DNA of 64,000 nt from contig JAPWDM010000003.1 in NCBI GenBank assembly GCA_035578155.1, positions 69,308,142-69,372,141 of the forward strand, in the 5' to 3' direction. Both the position numbers and the translations under genes were made by a program. Source of the DNA: Brachynemurus nebulosus. Taxonomy: Eukaryota > Arthropoda > Insecta > Neuroptera > Myrmeleontidae. The notes beneath the pieces were generated by a model, which had not been told where the DNA came from, made no database searches, and saw only the letters and a list, made by a program, of their open reading frames with translations. Numbering within the stretch: the first letter of the stretch is position 1; each line of letters begins with the position of its first letter. This document shows, one piece after another, positions 10,443-23,080 of the stretch.

Positions 10443-13062
10443 CTATATATGACGAGCTCTTTTAATTTTTAAATCAATGGTAATTGTTGTCTAGACATTA
10501 AACGTTAGACATGACGGTTAAATAATGGCGCAATTTTCTAGCGAAAATTTTTTCTTGAATTTCATATTCTAGTGTTATCAAAATCGATGATATCACCCAG
10601 CCTACGTCAATATTTTAATTATTTTTTTAAATTATCGAGGCAATTTGTATTTCACAAGTAGTGGGATAACTTACGAAAGTACATATATATATTTTACTAT
10701 TCCGTACTGAAGTTGGCAGGACTGAATACTGGTGAAATCTCTTTGTTGAGAATTTTACATTTAAGAAGAATTTAAAATTTTTTGTAAAAGCTGTGAAGTA
10801 TAAATATAGTTGAATTTGATTCTCAGGATAATTTCCGTGTGTAGATTAGGGAATGAAAAATTTCTTTTTTAAGTTTTTTTTTTAAGGGAGTTTGTATAGG
10901 ATTCAAAGGAATACTTGTTCAAGCACGAATTTAATACATCAATACATTTTCTTAAAATATTTTTGGGGGAAAACACTTAAGAACATCGCTTAGAAAAATC
11001 TCAAAAATAAGTCATCAACATTGGAAACAAATTGTAGGTTCACCAATACTATCAGAATTAAAAAATTCTAGTACGAGCTTCATTAAATTCTTGTTTGAAA
11101 ACAGGTTATTATACGGAACACTATTTTTTTGCTATCAGAATAGCACATCGTAATTACCTAATTTTATTTGTTGAATTTTTTTTCTTTATGTTTTAACAAA
11201 ACCAAATTTTAAAAATAAAACATTTGTGGCAGGTTTCGATCAAGTAACGTTCAGGTTTATTTAAGAAGACACATACTTATGTTCTGCTGCTTTAGTTGTA
11301 AAGCTGAGATATAAATTTTTATCCGAAATGTAGGAAATTCTAGGAAATTTGATTTTGAGTTTTCGTTTCGGCGAAAATTCATTAGTTCTTTAAAAAAAAG
11401 ATCAGAATCTATCAATTGATTACATAAAATTTTATAGAACCAGATTTATTAAATTTTGTAATTTAGAAAAAATTAAAAAAGAATAATTAATGTATCTATT
11501 AAACTTTTCAGAAAAGAATCATTTAAAAAATTATGTTTGAAAAATTTTTTCGCATTTTTCTTTTTAGATTAAAAATACATTTTTGTAAAACAAATGACAG
11601 CAATTAAATAAAAATGATATTAATGTTAAAAAAAACTTTTATTCATTTATCAAAAATTTTGTTATGATTATAAAAAAAATAATAATAATATGCCGGACGT
11701 TTTATGAATATTAAAATATATATTTTATTTAAACTGAAGACTATAGACTAAAGTCTGTAATATGTACGAATGAAAAATTATAAAAAAATTTTCTTTTTTG
11801 TAATTACAAAGAAAATTATTTGTAATTATGTTGATTCATGCAATGTATGAATATTAATTAGGCATAGCAAAGTTTAAAAAAAAAAATTATGCTAAAACTA
11901 AATTAATAGCATTTTAATGTAATAATTACAAAGTAGGAATTAAGTTTAAACTCTTTTACTGAAATTTTCCATTCTCATATTATATTACATTGAATTTCCA
12001 AAAGAGAAAATTCCAAATTGTTATTTACGGATGACATCTAATTTAATTTTTCTCGTTCGAAGAAAAACTGTAAAATCAGCGAATATTTTTAATAAGAATA
12101 CTCAATAACATAGTAGTAATTGGTAAAATTGATTCGGATGTTATAAGAAAGATATATGTATGCGTATTTGAACAAAAAATTTGGAACATCAAATTTTAAT
12201 TAAATGTTCTAATCTTACAAGACATTTTGTGACAATAAAAATAATTTAGTTTTTACTGTATTTCAACGACATGGTCGTGTTAATTTTAATTGGAGAAAAA
12301 ATTGTGTTTTTCGTGATTGAGAAATAAATTTATTGCTTCGTCTGCGGTTTTAATTCAACAATCTTCAGTAAAGATATATTTTGACTAATACGGTTGGGTT
12401 GGTTAATGATTTTTTGAATTTTGAAAAGATTATATAAAGCTATATAATCCAAGCCAAAATGGGTAATAGTTCTCGTACAATAAAAATTTAATATGTATTT
12501 TGGTCAATTCGTCACAGTTTTCAATTTTTCCGAGCGCGTTAAGGCATTAATACTTCAACTAAGTAGTCAGCCGAAAGTTCTTTGCAGTTTCATTGATGAA
12601 TATGAGGATATTTCCCTTAAGAAGGTGGCTGTAGATGTGTACCTATCAAATATTAACCTTGTATCAATTTCTCCATCTACCACCTACGTCAAAATTTAAG
12701 TTTGGGAAGGTCGTCCAAAGCTGATACTCCTCCTATGGTGGGTAACCGCTTCTACACAAATGTAGGTACTAAACATTAGGGTCAAGATGAATATATGCCA
12801 AAAGTAAGCGCATATCAATTAATTTCAATAGCTTGCGCTTAGGTACTAGAGCCGTTTGATTTTTTGGTTAAGGGCAATCAAAAATTCTTGCTGGTATTGG
12901 GCTGAAATTTCTTGTGAACAGTCGAAAACTTTTATAGTAGTAATCCTTTCGATATTGCCATATTGTTTTACCATTACTTCATTTTAAAACTAGAAAAGAA
13001 CAGACGTACGTTATATAGCTTTGATTTTGAAGTTGATTTTGGATTTATTCTTTGTTGACTGG
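10443..13062. other. A+T-rich stretch, no gene recognised
   Basis: The stretch is very A+T-rich, especially 11100-12400. One open frame at 12493-12699 (68 codons, starting MYFGQFVTVFNFSERVKA) lies in slightly less biased sequence, but has no recognisable domain or support. No RNA gene or repeat boundary is clear. Confidence 0.4.
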
Positions 13063-13470
13063 GCAGTCTTGGTCTTGGTCTTGTTCTTGCATTAAGAATC
13101 TTGGTCTTGGTCTTGCCAGAGCAGTTTGAGTCTTGCAAAATCCAGTCTTGGTATTGGCCTTGGTCTTGGTATTGCTAAAGAATCTATCACTTCCTTGCAT
13201 TTTTTTATTAGCGAATTTTTTCCTTCTAAAATCAGAATTTTCTCTCTTTACGGTATTAATTATACTTTCAAACTATTTAAATAACTTAGCAAGAGTTTTG
13301 CTTTTTTCTTGCTATTGTCTTGGTCTTGCTCACTTGAGTCTTGGTATTGGTCTTGTAGCCATACTTATAGTCTTGGTCTTGGTCTTGCTCTTGGTATACA
13401 TAGTCTTTGTCTTGGTCTTGGTCTTGCAAAAAATGGAAGACCAAGACAAGACTGCAAGACCAAGACTAAT
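13063..13470 (+). repeat. TCTTGG microsatellite with strand switch
   Basis: Interrupted TCTTGG/TCTTGC hexamers run from 13063 to 13180 and again from 13310 to 13430. At about 13436 the motif flips to its complement (GACCAAGACAAGAC, CAAGACCAAGAC), so the last 60 bases can fold into a hairpin. The hydrophobic Leu/Val-rich open frames over this region (for example 13133-13498) are translations of the microsatellite and are not genes. Confidence 0.7.
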
Positions 13471-14454
13471 TTTGCTCATCACTATACGCAAGATATAAGC
13501 GATTTCCCGATCGTTTTCACCTAATACCCCCTAATAATAATCAAAAGTCAAATTCTATACCTCTTTCAGTGCATACTTAATGTCAGCTAGCACCTCGTCT
13601 AATTGTATTTCTGGTCCTTTTGGTAAATTTAAAAATCCTCGCACCATGAGCAAAATAGAAATAACGTTTGCACTGAAAATCTTATTCGCTTTTGGCTCCC
13701 TATACCGGAGAAAATTTCCTAAACTGCCTACTTGTTGACACCACAAGCCACTTTTTTCTGCCTTCTACGGTGTGAAATAACAATAATAGGCCTTTATAGT
13801 CTGGACAGATAATCTGAAAAACTGAAATTAAACAGACTAATCGTGTAGGTTAGTTGAAACGTATTCTCAATCTTATACATTTTTCGCAATTCAAATCTGT
13901 TTTGTCGTTAGCTATAGAACCATAAAATTGGGATTTTGTAGAAATAAAAAAATTGATAAGAATTAATTGAAGCCGTTTGTATCTCCCCCGTCAAACTCCA
14001 TCTCATTTAAAACTTTAATGAGTATTACAAACATATAAATACATATGATATAACTCACATGTGACATAGGTATCTATCAAAGTCAGATAGGAAAAAAATT
14101 TTCAACAATTACTCTTATCTTTGAAGGTACTATCACCCGCTCTGTCTGTGTATAAACATACATCTCTACAGAGTGATATGGGATGTTTGTAACGTTTCAA
14201 GCGACTACCGCTCATATCTTTATTAGTAATAAATAAAATCTGTTATCTTCCATAAAAAGAAAGTACTGACAAATGTTTTGCCATTATTTATATGTTTGTT
14301 TGTTCGATAAAATAATAAAAGGCAGACGACACCCGCCAACCAAACCCGAGTCGTTGCCTCCCTCGTCCTGACTCGACCGGAGTCAGCAGCAGAGCATACA
14401 TAGATATACAAGATATCAATTTCCTATTTCATATAACTAACGTGGACATCGCTA
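13471..14454. other. No gene recognised
   Basis: Unremarkable sequence with a slightly less A+T-rich patch at 14325-14395. Minus-strand frames at 13555-13746 and 14223-14411 are short and unrecognised. Confidence 0.4.
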
Positions 14455-16170
14455 CTCCTATCAAACGATTATGATACTTACAACTAAACACATCATTTTT
14501 ATCTACACAAACATGCGAATGTGTTTGTGCAATATATGCTGTATATATGACTAATTATGAGTAATTGCTAGAACTGATAGTACGTTCAAAAATAATGGTA
14601 CCTTTTCATCTACACCTTTTTCCAAAACTCAATAATCAGGGAGATAAAGTATAGGGGTGAAATGTAGAGGGGTGAAACGAAACTGACTTCTTTTTTCTTG
14701 AAATTTTTTAGGCGCTTTTGAACAATGAATACATATTTTAGGAGTGCGTATGAACATCAGGATAATTAAATTTATGGTACTAATTATTCCATCACTTATG
14801 ATTAGGGGACAATTTGGAAATAGATACTTCTACTTTAAGGATGTTTGGGAGGTACAATCGGAGATAAAAGTACATGAAATTAGAAATTCGTGAATAATTG
14901 CGTTTTATAACAAACTATGTGGTAAATAAATAGTTATCTTTGTTAAATAATAGCTATCACTACAACTGATTGTACAATACATCAAACTATAGCTCCCAGC
15001 TGACTACAAGAGCTAAGTACATTCTGAGGACTTTTCGGAGGAATTTCAAAATCCTATGAGACTATTGAAAATTTAGTAGAATGTTCCTCATTAAATACTA
15101 AGGCCCCTGTGAAAATTTCAATCTGATTCACTAAGCCGTTAAAAAGTTATTTAATCTGTTCTGTTTTCGAATTTCCATAAGAGTACGTGTAAAATTAGTT
15201 TTTTTTTTTTTGGTTTTTTTAATAACTTTTTAACGGCTTAGTGAATCGGTTTGAAATTTTCACAGGAGCCTTAGTATTTAATGAGGAACATTCTACTAAA
15301 TTTTCAATAGTCTCATAGGATTTTGAAATTCCTCCGAAAAGTCCTCAGAATGTACTTAGCTCTTGTAGTCAGCTGGGAGCTATAGTTTGATGTACAATAC
15401 AATCAATTGTAGTGATAGCTATTATTTAACAAAGATAACTATTTATTTACCTCATAGTTTGTTATTCAACGCAATTATTCACAAAATTTCTAATTTCATG
15501 TACTTTTATCTCCGATTGTACATCCTAAACATTCTTAAATTACTCGAAAACGGTATTCTTTACCGAAATGTAACAAGTATGTCTTTTTTAGGTGGAATTG
15601 GGTGAGGAATCATATTGTTAAGAATTTTGTTTAAATAAATGCAAATTAAAAAAGAAATATCGTGACCACCCAAAACCACCGCTTGATCATAAGTGGTGGA
15701 ATAAGTATTAACATAAATTTAAGCCCCCTAACGTAAAATACGTACTCCTAAAATATCAATCAGTTATTCAAAAGCGTTTGGAAAATATTTAAGAAAAAAT
15801 GGTTTTCGTTTCACTCCTTTGCAGGGTTGTATCTCCCTTATTATTGAGTTGTCGAAAAAAGTGTACTTGAAAAGGTACCATTATTTTTGAACGTATTATC
15901 AGCTCTAGCAATTACGGTATATAATTCTGAACCACCCTGTAAATAGTATATACTGTCATGGCCGACTTATGTGACTAACAACCAACAATTATAAATAAAT
16001 TTATTTATTTTAAGAAAGATATCCCTTTATTTTGAGAACTTTTTTGTTCAATAGAATTTTTGCACTTGATCCTGATGACGAACAGTAACAGACTAAATCA
16101 GAAGCAGCCTAAATTGACACAACATTGCACCTTACGAACGACAGATTTTTATATGTAGGTATACACTGCT
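14455..16170. repeat. Dispersed repeat copy, split by palindrome
   Basis: The flanks 14455-14560 and 15916-16170 resemble a shorter continuous copy at 59888-60292. Shared landmarks are GATTATGATA, ATGCGAATGTGTT, GTCATGGCCGAC, ACTAACAACCAACAATTA, AAGATATCCCTTTATTTTGA and ACGAACGACAGATTTTTA. The order and orientation are the same. The extra 1.36 kb here is the palindrome at 14561-15915, so the palindrome is the younger insertion. Confidence 0.65.
14561..15915. mobile_element. 1.36-kb palindrome (foldback element)
   Basis: GTAATTGCTAGAACTGATAG at the left end is mirrored by CTATTATCAGCTCTAGCAATTAC-type sequence at the right. The arms stay complementary for over 600 bases each, to about 15160 on the left and 15220 on the right, around a loop of about 60 bases with a T-rich run. 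Complementarity is near perfect in the inner part (GCTCCCAGCTGACTACAAG and its complement) and drops outwards, with an extra 70-100 bases in the right arm. There is no coding sequence. The open frame at 15387-15605 is a by-product. No transposase or target duplication was identified. Confidence 0.8.
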
Positions 16171-16839
16171 TCTATAGTGTTCTGTGACAGCACAGAATAT
16201 GACATACGGGGGACACAAGATATAGCATCGTAGACTCGAGAGCGTGTATACGGTACTACGCTTTTAGTATGTGTTTGTAACTAAAACGTAGGTATATAGA
16301 CTAACTATACAATCGGGACGAAATACGTGGAAATTAATAAAATATCCTGACAGTTATGTATGAGTGAACATTTATATCGGGATTTGTGATTAATCCATAA
16401 AGACAATGTAAGATTTCATTTTGTGAACAAAAAAAAATGTTGTTTGTACCGAAAACATATTATGTAACGATTAGATTATGGCGTTGTTACATTTTAGTTT
16501 GGTGGATTTAGTAGGTTTTATAAAAAAGAAATTCGTTAAGTGCGTGTTTTTGACACGCACTAAGTAATGGCATCTCAGTGAAAGTGTTATTTTATGATTT
16601 TCTGTTAACTCTATAGTTGTTTGTTAACTCTATAGTTGTTAACTCTACAGCCCTCTTGCGTTTATTAAATATGGATGTACAACTCAATAATTATTCAATC
16701 ACGTGTTCAATTCAATCCCACAACGATATTAATACGTCATCTTCGATGACATAAAAAAAACTCTACTTTTCAACCAATCATAATAATCTTTTTTGCATTC
16801 CGCTATACATAATATTTTTAAGAATCTGAAATTCATATT
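16171..16839. other. No gene recognised
   Basis: The stretch contains a short local duplication, TAACTCTATAGTTGTT, at about 16606-16643. No other structure or gene is seen. Confidence 0.45.
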
Positions 16840-17815
16840 TCAAGTCGATGATTTGTCAAAATGGAGAGTACATACACGAGTTCCACCATGATGTCATTTC
16901 CTTTCCACAACTTTTAAGGCACTGAAAAATTTTAATAAACTTGATGACGTCACTAAATTAAAAAATTCTCTTTTTTCTCAAAGCAAACCATATTCAAGTG
17001 ATTTGAATTAGGATGATTGATTGAAGACATATCCACTCATGTCTTCATTCATGAAGGTGTTATGTAACATTTTTTTAAAAATGTATTTTTTCCCAAATTT
17101 TGAAATATTCTATGCTAAAGGATCGTATATTAAAATTTGCTTTCATTAGGTTCAATAGTTTTGTAGAAATTCAATAATAGACATGTGCTGTTGCATGGGA
17201 AGTATATGTAAATAAAAACTTTCAAACGCTTGTATTGTAAAATTATAAAAATGTTACATAACACCTCCATCCACTCATGCCTTCAATTGAATCAAGGTAA
17301 TTTGGAAGTGAACTTTTCATTTTTTCTATAATCATAACTTTAAATTTTTTTTTATAAATGTGGCTGACCCGATAGAACTTTTTTCCAGTAATCCTACGTG
17401 CCTAACTTGGGCAAAAATGAAAAGAGCGACTTCGAAAACCTATAATTTACTTCTAGTTTCATTAGTTTATCATTTTAGCTACGGCTTTTAAGGAACTGGG
17501 CCGTAAACTTGATGACGTCACTAAATTTAGAATGTTCGTTTTTTCAAAACAAATTATATTTAAACGATTTGAATTAGTCTGACGGGTTGAGTTAAAGTAA
17601 TTTGGATATATGAATTATGAACTTTTCATATTTACTCTCATAATGACTCAATTATTTTTATAAATTTAACTGATTCGATAGATGTTTTTTTTCTATAGTG
17701 ATCATACGCGCCTAATTTTGGTAGAAATGAAAAGAGCGATTTCGAAAACCAATTAAATTTCATCATTCTGCCATTTTGTTTTCGATTTTTAAATGACTGA
17801 AATCATCTTATTGTT
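16840..17815 (+). repeat. Dispersed repeat array (GATGACGTCACTAAAT family)
   Basis: Two to three head-to-tail units share the same landmarks: AACTTTTAAGGCACTG / GGCTTTTAAGGAACTGGG, CTTGATGACGTCACTAAATT (near 16943 and 17509), GTAATTTGGA, CCGATAGA and GAAAAGAGCGATTTCGAAAA. Copy 1 at 2010-2500 has the same order. The first unit is interrupted by a small inverted-repeat element at 17056-17265. Confidence 0.6.
17056..17265. mobile_element. 210-bp inverted-repeat insertion (GGTGTTATGTAAC)
   Basis: GGTGTTATGTAACATTTTT is mirrored by AAAAATGTTACATAACACC at the right end. Just outside are direct repeats ATCCACTCATGTCTTCA (17031-17047) and ATCCACTCATGCCTTCA (17269-17285). These may be part of a larger duplication rather than a normal target duplication, because spacer bases lie between them and the ends. 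The element is non-coding. Confidence 0.65.
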
Positions 17816-17961
17816 AGAAATTTGATGGTGATGGAATTAATCTTTGTTCAGGGAGGGTGGGGGAAGCTCATGACCTTTACGGTCACTCCCCTCTATCTGC
17901 TCGTGCATCCTTATTCCTTCATATTTATTTTAGTGCTTGGCGTAGAATCTGGAAATTTTCC
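17816..17961. other. Short spacer, less A+T-rich
   Basis: There is a GGGAGGGTGGGGGAAG patch at 17853-17868. No gene is recognised. Confidence 0.35.
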
Positions 17962-18621
17962 ACTAAAGGACAATGGGCAAAACTCTATGGGGAGCTGCTC
18001 CCTAGTGCCCAAGGTTAAGACCGGTGCTGATCGATAGCCCTGGTCAAGTAGTCCAACTTTGTCAATGGGCACGTTCATGGAGAACCTGGCCTTCAAAAGT
18101 TATAGGGGGTCAAAAGTGCAAAAAGTCTGCACGTGGCCATTGCCAAACGGGATACTCTGTATAGGTACAAATGTGTTATGAGACATGTGGTGAGCCGACC
18201 TATCACTGTGTAAAACCACTTTCCTGGCAAGTGGCCTAATCTCGTTTTTTCACGTGGCTTATGGCAGAACACGTACCGAGCAGCTTCAAACCTGTACATT
18301 GGGGGTATCCGAAGAGAAGTTTGGGAGTTCTACCGGTGGCATTTTCTGGCAGATCCCTTGGTAAATTACCGAAATAAGATAGTCTGAAGTGCACCCTCCC
18401 GACGGGGACTCTAATGCCTGCTACAGGTCAACACACATCGTTTCCTTAAGAAATGTCCCCGTGGAGTATGCAAAACGTATTGCACGTCAGAACTTTTGAA
18501 GGCCATATTCTCTACATATACCTAAGATGGGTATATTTGTGACCTACTAGGAAGGGGCTTTCAGAAAATACATATCTCACCAGTGGGCGCTGGGGAGCAA
18601 TTTTGCGCATTGTCCTTTAGT
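17962..18621. mobile_element. 660-bp foldback element, higher G+C
   Basis: ACTAAAGGACAATGGGCAAA at the left is mirrored by a GCGCATTGTCCTTTAGT end at 18621. Inner blocks also mirror: GGGGAGCTGCTCCC with TGGGGAGCAATTTTGCG, and GGCCTTCAAAAGTT (18089) with AACTTTTGAAGGCC (18490). Base composition is clearly richer in G+C than the surroundings. There is no open frame above about 70 codons, and those present run through the arms. Confidence 0.6.
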
Positions 18622-20689
18622 AATATGATATAACGGCTTGAAAATAGGTACCTACAAGAAAAAATAAATTAAAATGATTCTTTATGAATTTCAAAAAGAA
18701 TACCCATTTATTTTATTAAAGGCTTAGACTAGATATTTGGATTTTCGATTTACCACATCACCGATCTAAAAAATTAAAACTAAGTTAAGACCACATATTA
18801 AGATTTTTCCATCGATAATAAATTTCATTCTTCAAAAACACTCGCTTTGTTATTCTAATCTGATATTTATTTTATAAATTTTTCTCTCCGTTCAACTTGT
18901 ACGAGCAAATAGTAGATAAAACAAAAACAAACAGACACACTCAAAGTGAACACACATTTAACTGGACGAGTTTGTTCAAATAATGTACGCCAGGACATTT
19001 ATTCCATACACAAACACAGAAACATACATACAAACAAACATATATAACTGAAAAACATTCAGAGCAATAATCCCACACCCACGAAATAATTTCCATTGAA
19101 AACATTAAGAAAAACTGAACAATTTTTAAAAGTTTATTTTTGTAAGTCGTTACAATGATTGTTAAAAATTCAAATTTAAAAAGAAATTCTATATTCGAAA
19201 ATAAGGATAAAAAAATAACTTATAGTTTTCAATTGTTTTCAAAACAACACGTCCGTATTAGTGTCATTATTGAACTTTATTCTGGAGTGAATGTGTCCCG
19301 CTTTCATACTCATACAGAATGTATGGGTTTGTGACTTTGGTTTTGGTCATGGGTTATAATTTGTGTAAAAGGTATATAGGAAATATGAAGCTATCCATTA
19401 TCTCATATTGTTATATTTTATGACAAACTGTTTTATTGGTTTACAAAACAAATTAGATAAATTAATTTTATGGAAATAAATCTTTTATAAAATGAGAGAT
19501 AAACACAACTGGGTATATATTTTTCTTTTTGTTTGCCTGTTTTATTGTTATTATCGGTTTTGATTGACACTTTTGTGGTAAATTTATTTATTTCTCTTTG
19601 GAATTGTTTAAGTCTGTTCTTTAGTTCTATCGCGAAAATAATTTTCTTACAAAAATTTTCATATTTTGTGTACTTTATTTAGCAGAGGAAATAGATATAA
19701 AAATGTACATTGAATTCCATTTGAATTACATTATAGCTGAATTCATATTAATTACGTTTCAAATTATACAAAAATAAGTATTCTTAGAAAGTTGATAAAA
19801 AAAATTTTTACCAAATAGTTACATATGTAAACAGAAGTTCCACGCAATTTGAAAATGATTCACTGTTACACTTCCTGAGATAATGTAAAATAAAAACACA
19901 AAACTATATAAAAATATTATTTTGTTTTTATTTTGTTCATAACTCACCGTTACAGTTATATTATACGTATACATATTCGTTCATTTTATTTGAATTGTTA
20001 CTAATCTGCAAATTATATTAACTTTATCAATTAAATTATCAAAACAATAAAAAAAATTCTTTAATCATCAGAATATTTTTTCCTAATACTTTTAAATTTG
20101 CCCCATCAAAGTGCGAAATTCTTTTTTGATTTAATTATATTATAACTAGAGAGAAAAAAATTAAAAACATAAAAAAAAAATTCGCGGCTCTAACTTCATT
20201 TAACTCAATAAATTACTTGATTAAAAGTCTGAATAACGTATTATTATATGTATTTATCCTTTACTCAAACCAATAGACATACTTAACTAGATATATCAAA
20301 AGACACCATTATACTCGTACATAGTTATTTAGATACATCAAATTGTCTCGCTATATATATTAACATTTTAAGAATTACATACGTGTTCGGTGTTAGGGGT
20401 CTGCCTCACGTTTCATTAATGGTGTTAATAAATTGTATCCGTTTTTTACACATACCAACACTTTGTAAAAGAAAAACATTAATAAATAAAAATTTTAGAG
20501 TTATTTTTTTTTTAAAAACATATTCCTTGGATTAAAAAAACTTTCGTTTTGGATTAAAACCTTGTATTAAAAAAATGGGTGTTTAATTTATTCATCAATT
20601 TTTATAAGCCAGTTTAATTATACTCCTAAAAATAGTGTTCCGGTATAGGAGCCTTTACGTTACCTACAAAAAAGATCTTTTTCTAGACT
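18622..20689. other. A+T-rich stretch, no gene recognised
   Basis: Mostly A/T runs, with a CATACA/CAAACA-rich patch at 18995-19050. No open frame above 60 codons and no repeat boundary were found. Confidence 0.45.
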
Positions 20690-21050
20690 AAAAATAATAC
20701 TTCGAACCTACCGTTAGTCGAGATTGATTTACCTCCTCGATAATTTTATTCAACAAATTTCTATACTAAAAGTAGCGTGATCACAGTAGTTCTATACCAA
20801 AAGTAGTAAGATGACAGTGGTTCTGTACTAAAAGTAGTAAGGTTGCAGTGATTCTGTATCAAGAGTGATAAGGTTACACGGATTCTGTACCAAGAGTAGT
20901 AAGGTTATAGCGGTTCTATGCCCAAAGTAGTAACATCATAGCAGTTCTAAACCGAAAGTAGTTAGGTTTAGGGCAGTTTTATACAAAAGTAATAGGGTAG
21001 AGCTATTTTATATCAAAAATAGTAAGGTTACAGCGGATTCATACTAAAAG
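20690..21050 (-). repeat. 31-bp minisatellite, array A, with shared flank
   Basis: About 9 units run from 20761 to 21050. Unit starts fall at 20761, 20792, 20823, 20854, 20885, 20916 and 20947, then drift by 1-2 bases. The unit is CTATACCAAAAGTAGTAAGG followed by TTACAGTGGTT, with about 75-85% identity between units. On the minus strand it reads as the same unit found at 47795-48748. The 70-base flank 20690-20760 also matches, in reverse, 48749-48822 (shared ACCGTTAG.CGAGA and AAATTTCTATAC). Confidence 0.75.
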
Positions 21051-22361
21051 ATTCACGAAAACGACATAAAATTTATAAAATAAAAAGCAACAGTGCATTT
21101 CGCTGAAAGAGCTTATTCTTAACTGAATTTTTTTTTATAAATTGTTATATTGCTGTACGCAATTGATTTCAAGGCCCCACAAGTTAAAGTTATACCGGAC
21201 CCAACTTTTGGTTGGGCCGACTCTGCCTATGCATGCGTATGCGTAAATGCACCCCTGTAACATAACAATAAAAAGCAAAGTTAACTGATTATTAATCCGT
21301 ATTAAAAATATCACATTTGAAATTTTATGTTCAAAGAAATTATGATAAACTTTATCCTTTTGTAAATTTTAATTAAATATGAGTTTAGATAACTTCAAAA
21401 GAATATAATAACTGGAAAAATATTACAATTTTTATCTTTTTTTCTTTGCTTTAATAAAAAGAGTTTTTGAGATTAATTTTGAAGCATTAATTTTAATTGT
21501 TATTTTGTAAACAAATTAACTTACAGAATTGTTTTATACGCTCAAAAAATATATACTTCACTACATCCTCAGCACGTGTATTTTCGCGCTAATATTTTAG
21601 ATAAATTCTTGGCTCACAATGTTTGAAAAGTTAACATTTGTTAATATTATTCAGAATCCAAATTGGTTTCTCATCAATTATTCTACCGAGCAAAAAAGGA
21701 GAAAAATAACTAAAAAAAAATTAGAGGAAAACATTTTTTCTTTTCTATTTTATTTAAAAATATCACGCAAACTTTTTTTTAATTTAATAAAATAGAATTA
21801 CAACAAAAAAATCAAAAACCACAAAAAAAAATGTTCTATTTTCTTATATTGATTTATGTATTCTTTTCTTATTTTTTAATAAAAGAAAATTGTATTATGT
21901 TATTCGTCGAACAATTGAAAGGATAATAAACAAGGATAGTACAAGGTACAAGGACTCTATTTAACAAAACTATGCCATTATTTTCTTCTGCCACACACGT
22001 TAGTTACATTCACTAATTACTTTTAAATTGTTTCGTTCTTGTTTGTCGTATTCAATTAATTTATACATACATTTAGTTTTAACCGTTACCGCCTGCTACA
22101 TTCTCAACCGCCGCACGCCGCCTTCATTGTCTACCGCCAAGGCATCATTGCCGCCAAATCACTTAACGCGATCCACCAGACAAGGATAATTTTTCCTTCT
22201 ATCAAGGAATCAATGGACAGAGCGATTAACATAAAATTAAATTGTTTATGGTCATGTTTAAATTGAAAATACACTCATTAGGATATTTTTCGGTCTGCGA
22301 AAATGAGGGGTAAATCTCAGCATCTTCATTTCTTCTTAAAAAGAAAAGACAAAAAACGGTT
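21051..22361. other. A+T-rich stretch, no gene recognised
   Basis: A short patch at 22080-22175 rich in CCGCC words is less A+T-rich than its surroundings but is not open over a useful length and is not recognised. Otherwise only A/T runs. Confidence 0.4.
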
Positions 22362-22480
22362 ACTAGTATATTGTGCAACCAGTGCAGAAAGTTACCGATT
22401 GCCCATGAGAGAGAAGTTGAACGCACGATCGAAGTGAGTGCGCTCATTCTCTCGAATAGGCAATCGACAACACTGCAAGG
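22362..22480. repeat. Hairpin repeat, copy 1
   Basis: TGCAG...ACCGATTGCCC on the left mirrors GGCAATCGACAACACTGCA on the right. The apex is GAACGCACGATCGAAGTGAG followed by TGCG. The arms are about 45 bases. The sequence GTATATTGTGCAA precedes it, as it does in the second copy at 34427-34560. The minus-strand frame through this region (22226-22657) has no recognisable domain. Confidence 0.65.
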
Positions 22481-23080
22481 GTTACCCACAAGGGGCCAAA
22501 CTACTATATGATAGTTAGCATTCCGGCTGTAACAGAAAGGTGACGTAAAATCCCCTTCACTTCGCATCACTATGTTGTGCATATACACACTGTTTGTAGT
22601 GGTGTAGGTTTGATGTTTGCTTCTGTGTGAGTATTTACACACACAACTACAAAGCACGTATTATCGGACAGAGCAACGTGCAGGTCAAGTAATAATTGTC
22701 TTACAGTACATAACAATCGTATAGTGGATTCGGTGACCGACACCGACTGACTAAACGCCTTAATCTGTAACAAACCAACAAATGACTCCAAGCGAGCTAT
22801 ACTTTTTTGTCACGCACGCACACTTATCTTTAAAATAATAATAATATGCACATAATCTTTCTTAATATATTCAGTTGGCGCCATGTTGATTTTCAAAAAA
22901 TCGAACTAAAATAGGATTACAATCTATTTTTATAAAAATCGTTTTGAAATCGAAAGGCAATACGATCACAATTCGATTACCGATTTACACATCCAATTGT
23001 TATACGATTTTCGTTCGATTCGATTAACATTCGATTGAAATCGTATGTCTAAACGTAGGGTAATAAATAATACAGAAAAT
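22481..23080. other. No gene recognised; CGATT-rich patch
   Basis: 22900-23045 is rich in ATCGATT/TCGATT words without a clear palindrome. Nothing else is supported. Confidence 0.35.

Noticed and set aside
13133..13498. Hydrophobic Leu/Val-rich frame that looks like a membrane protein.
   Set aside because: It is the translation of the TCTTGG microsatellite and shifts frame with it.
16060..16100. CCTGATGACGAACAG, a possible second hammerhead core.
   Set aside because: No GAAA with a pairing stem II and no GTC-type cleavage triplet follow in the required order.
22226..22657. A 143-codon minus-strand frame.
   Set aside because: It runs through the hairpin repeat at 22362-22480, has no domain I can recognise, and overlaps another frame of similar quality.
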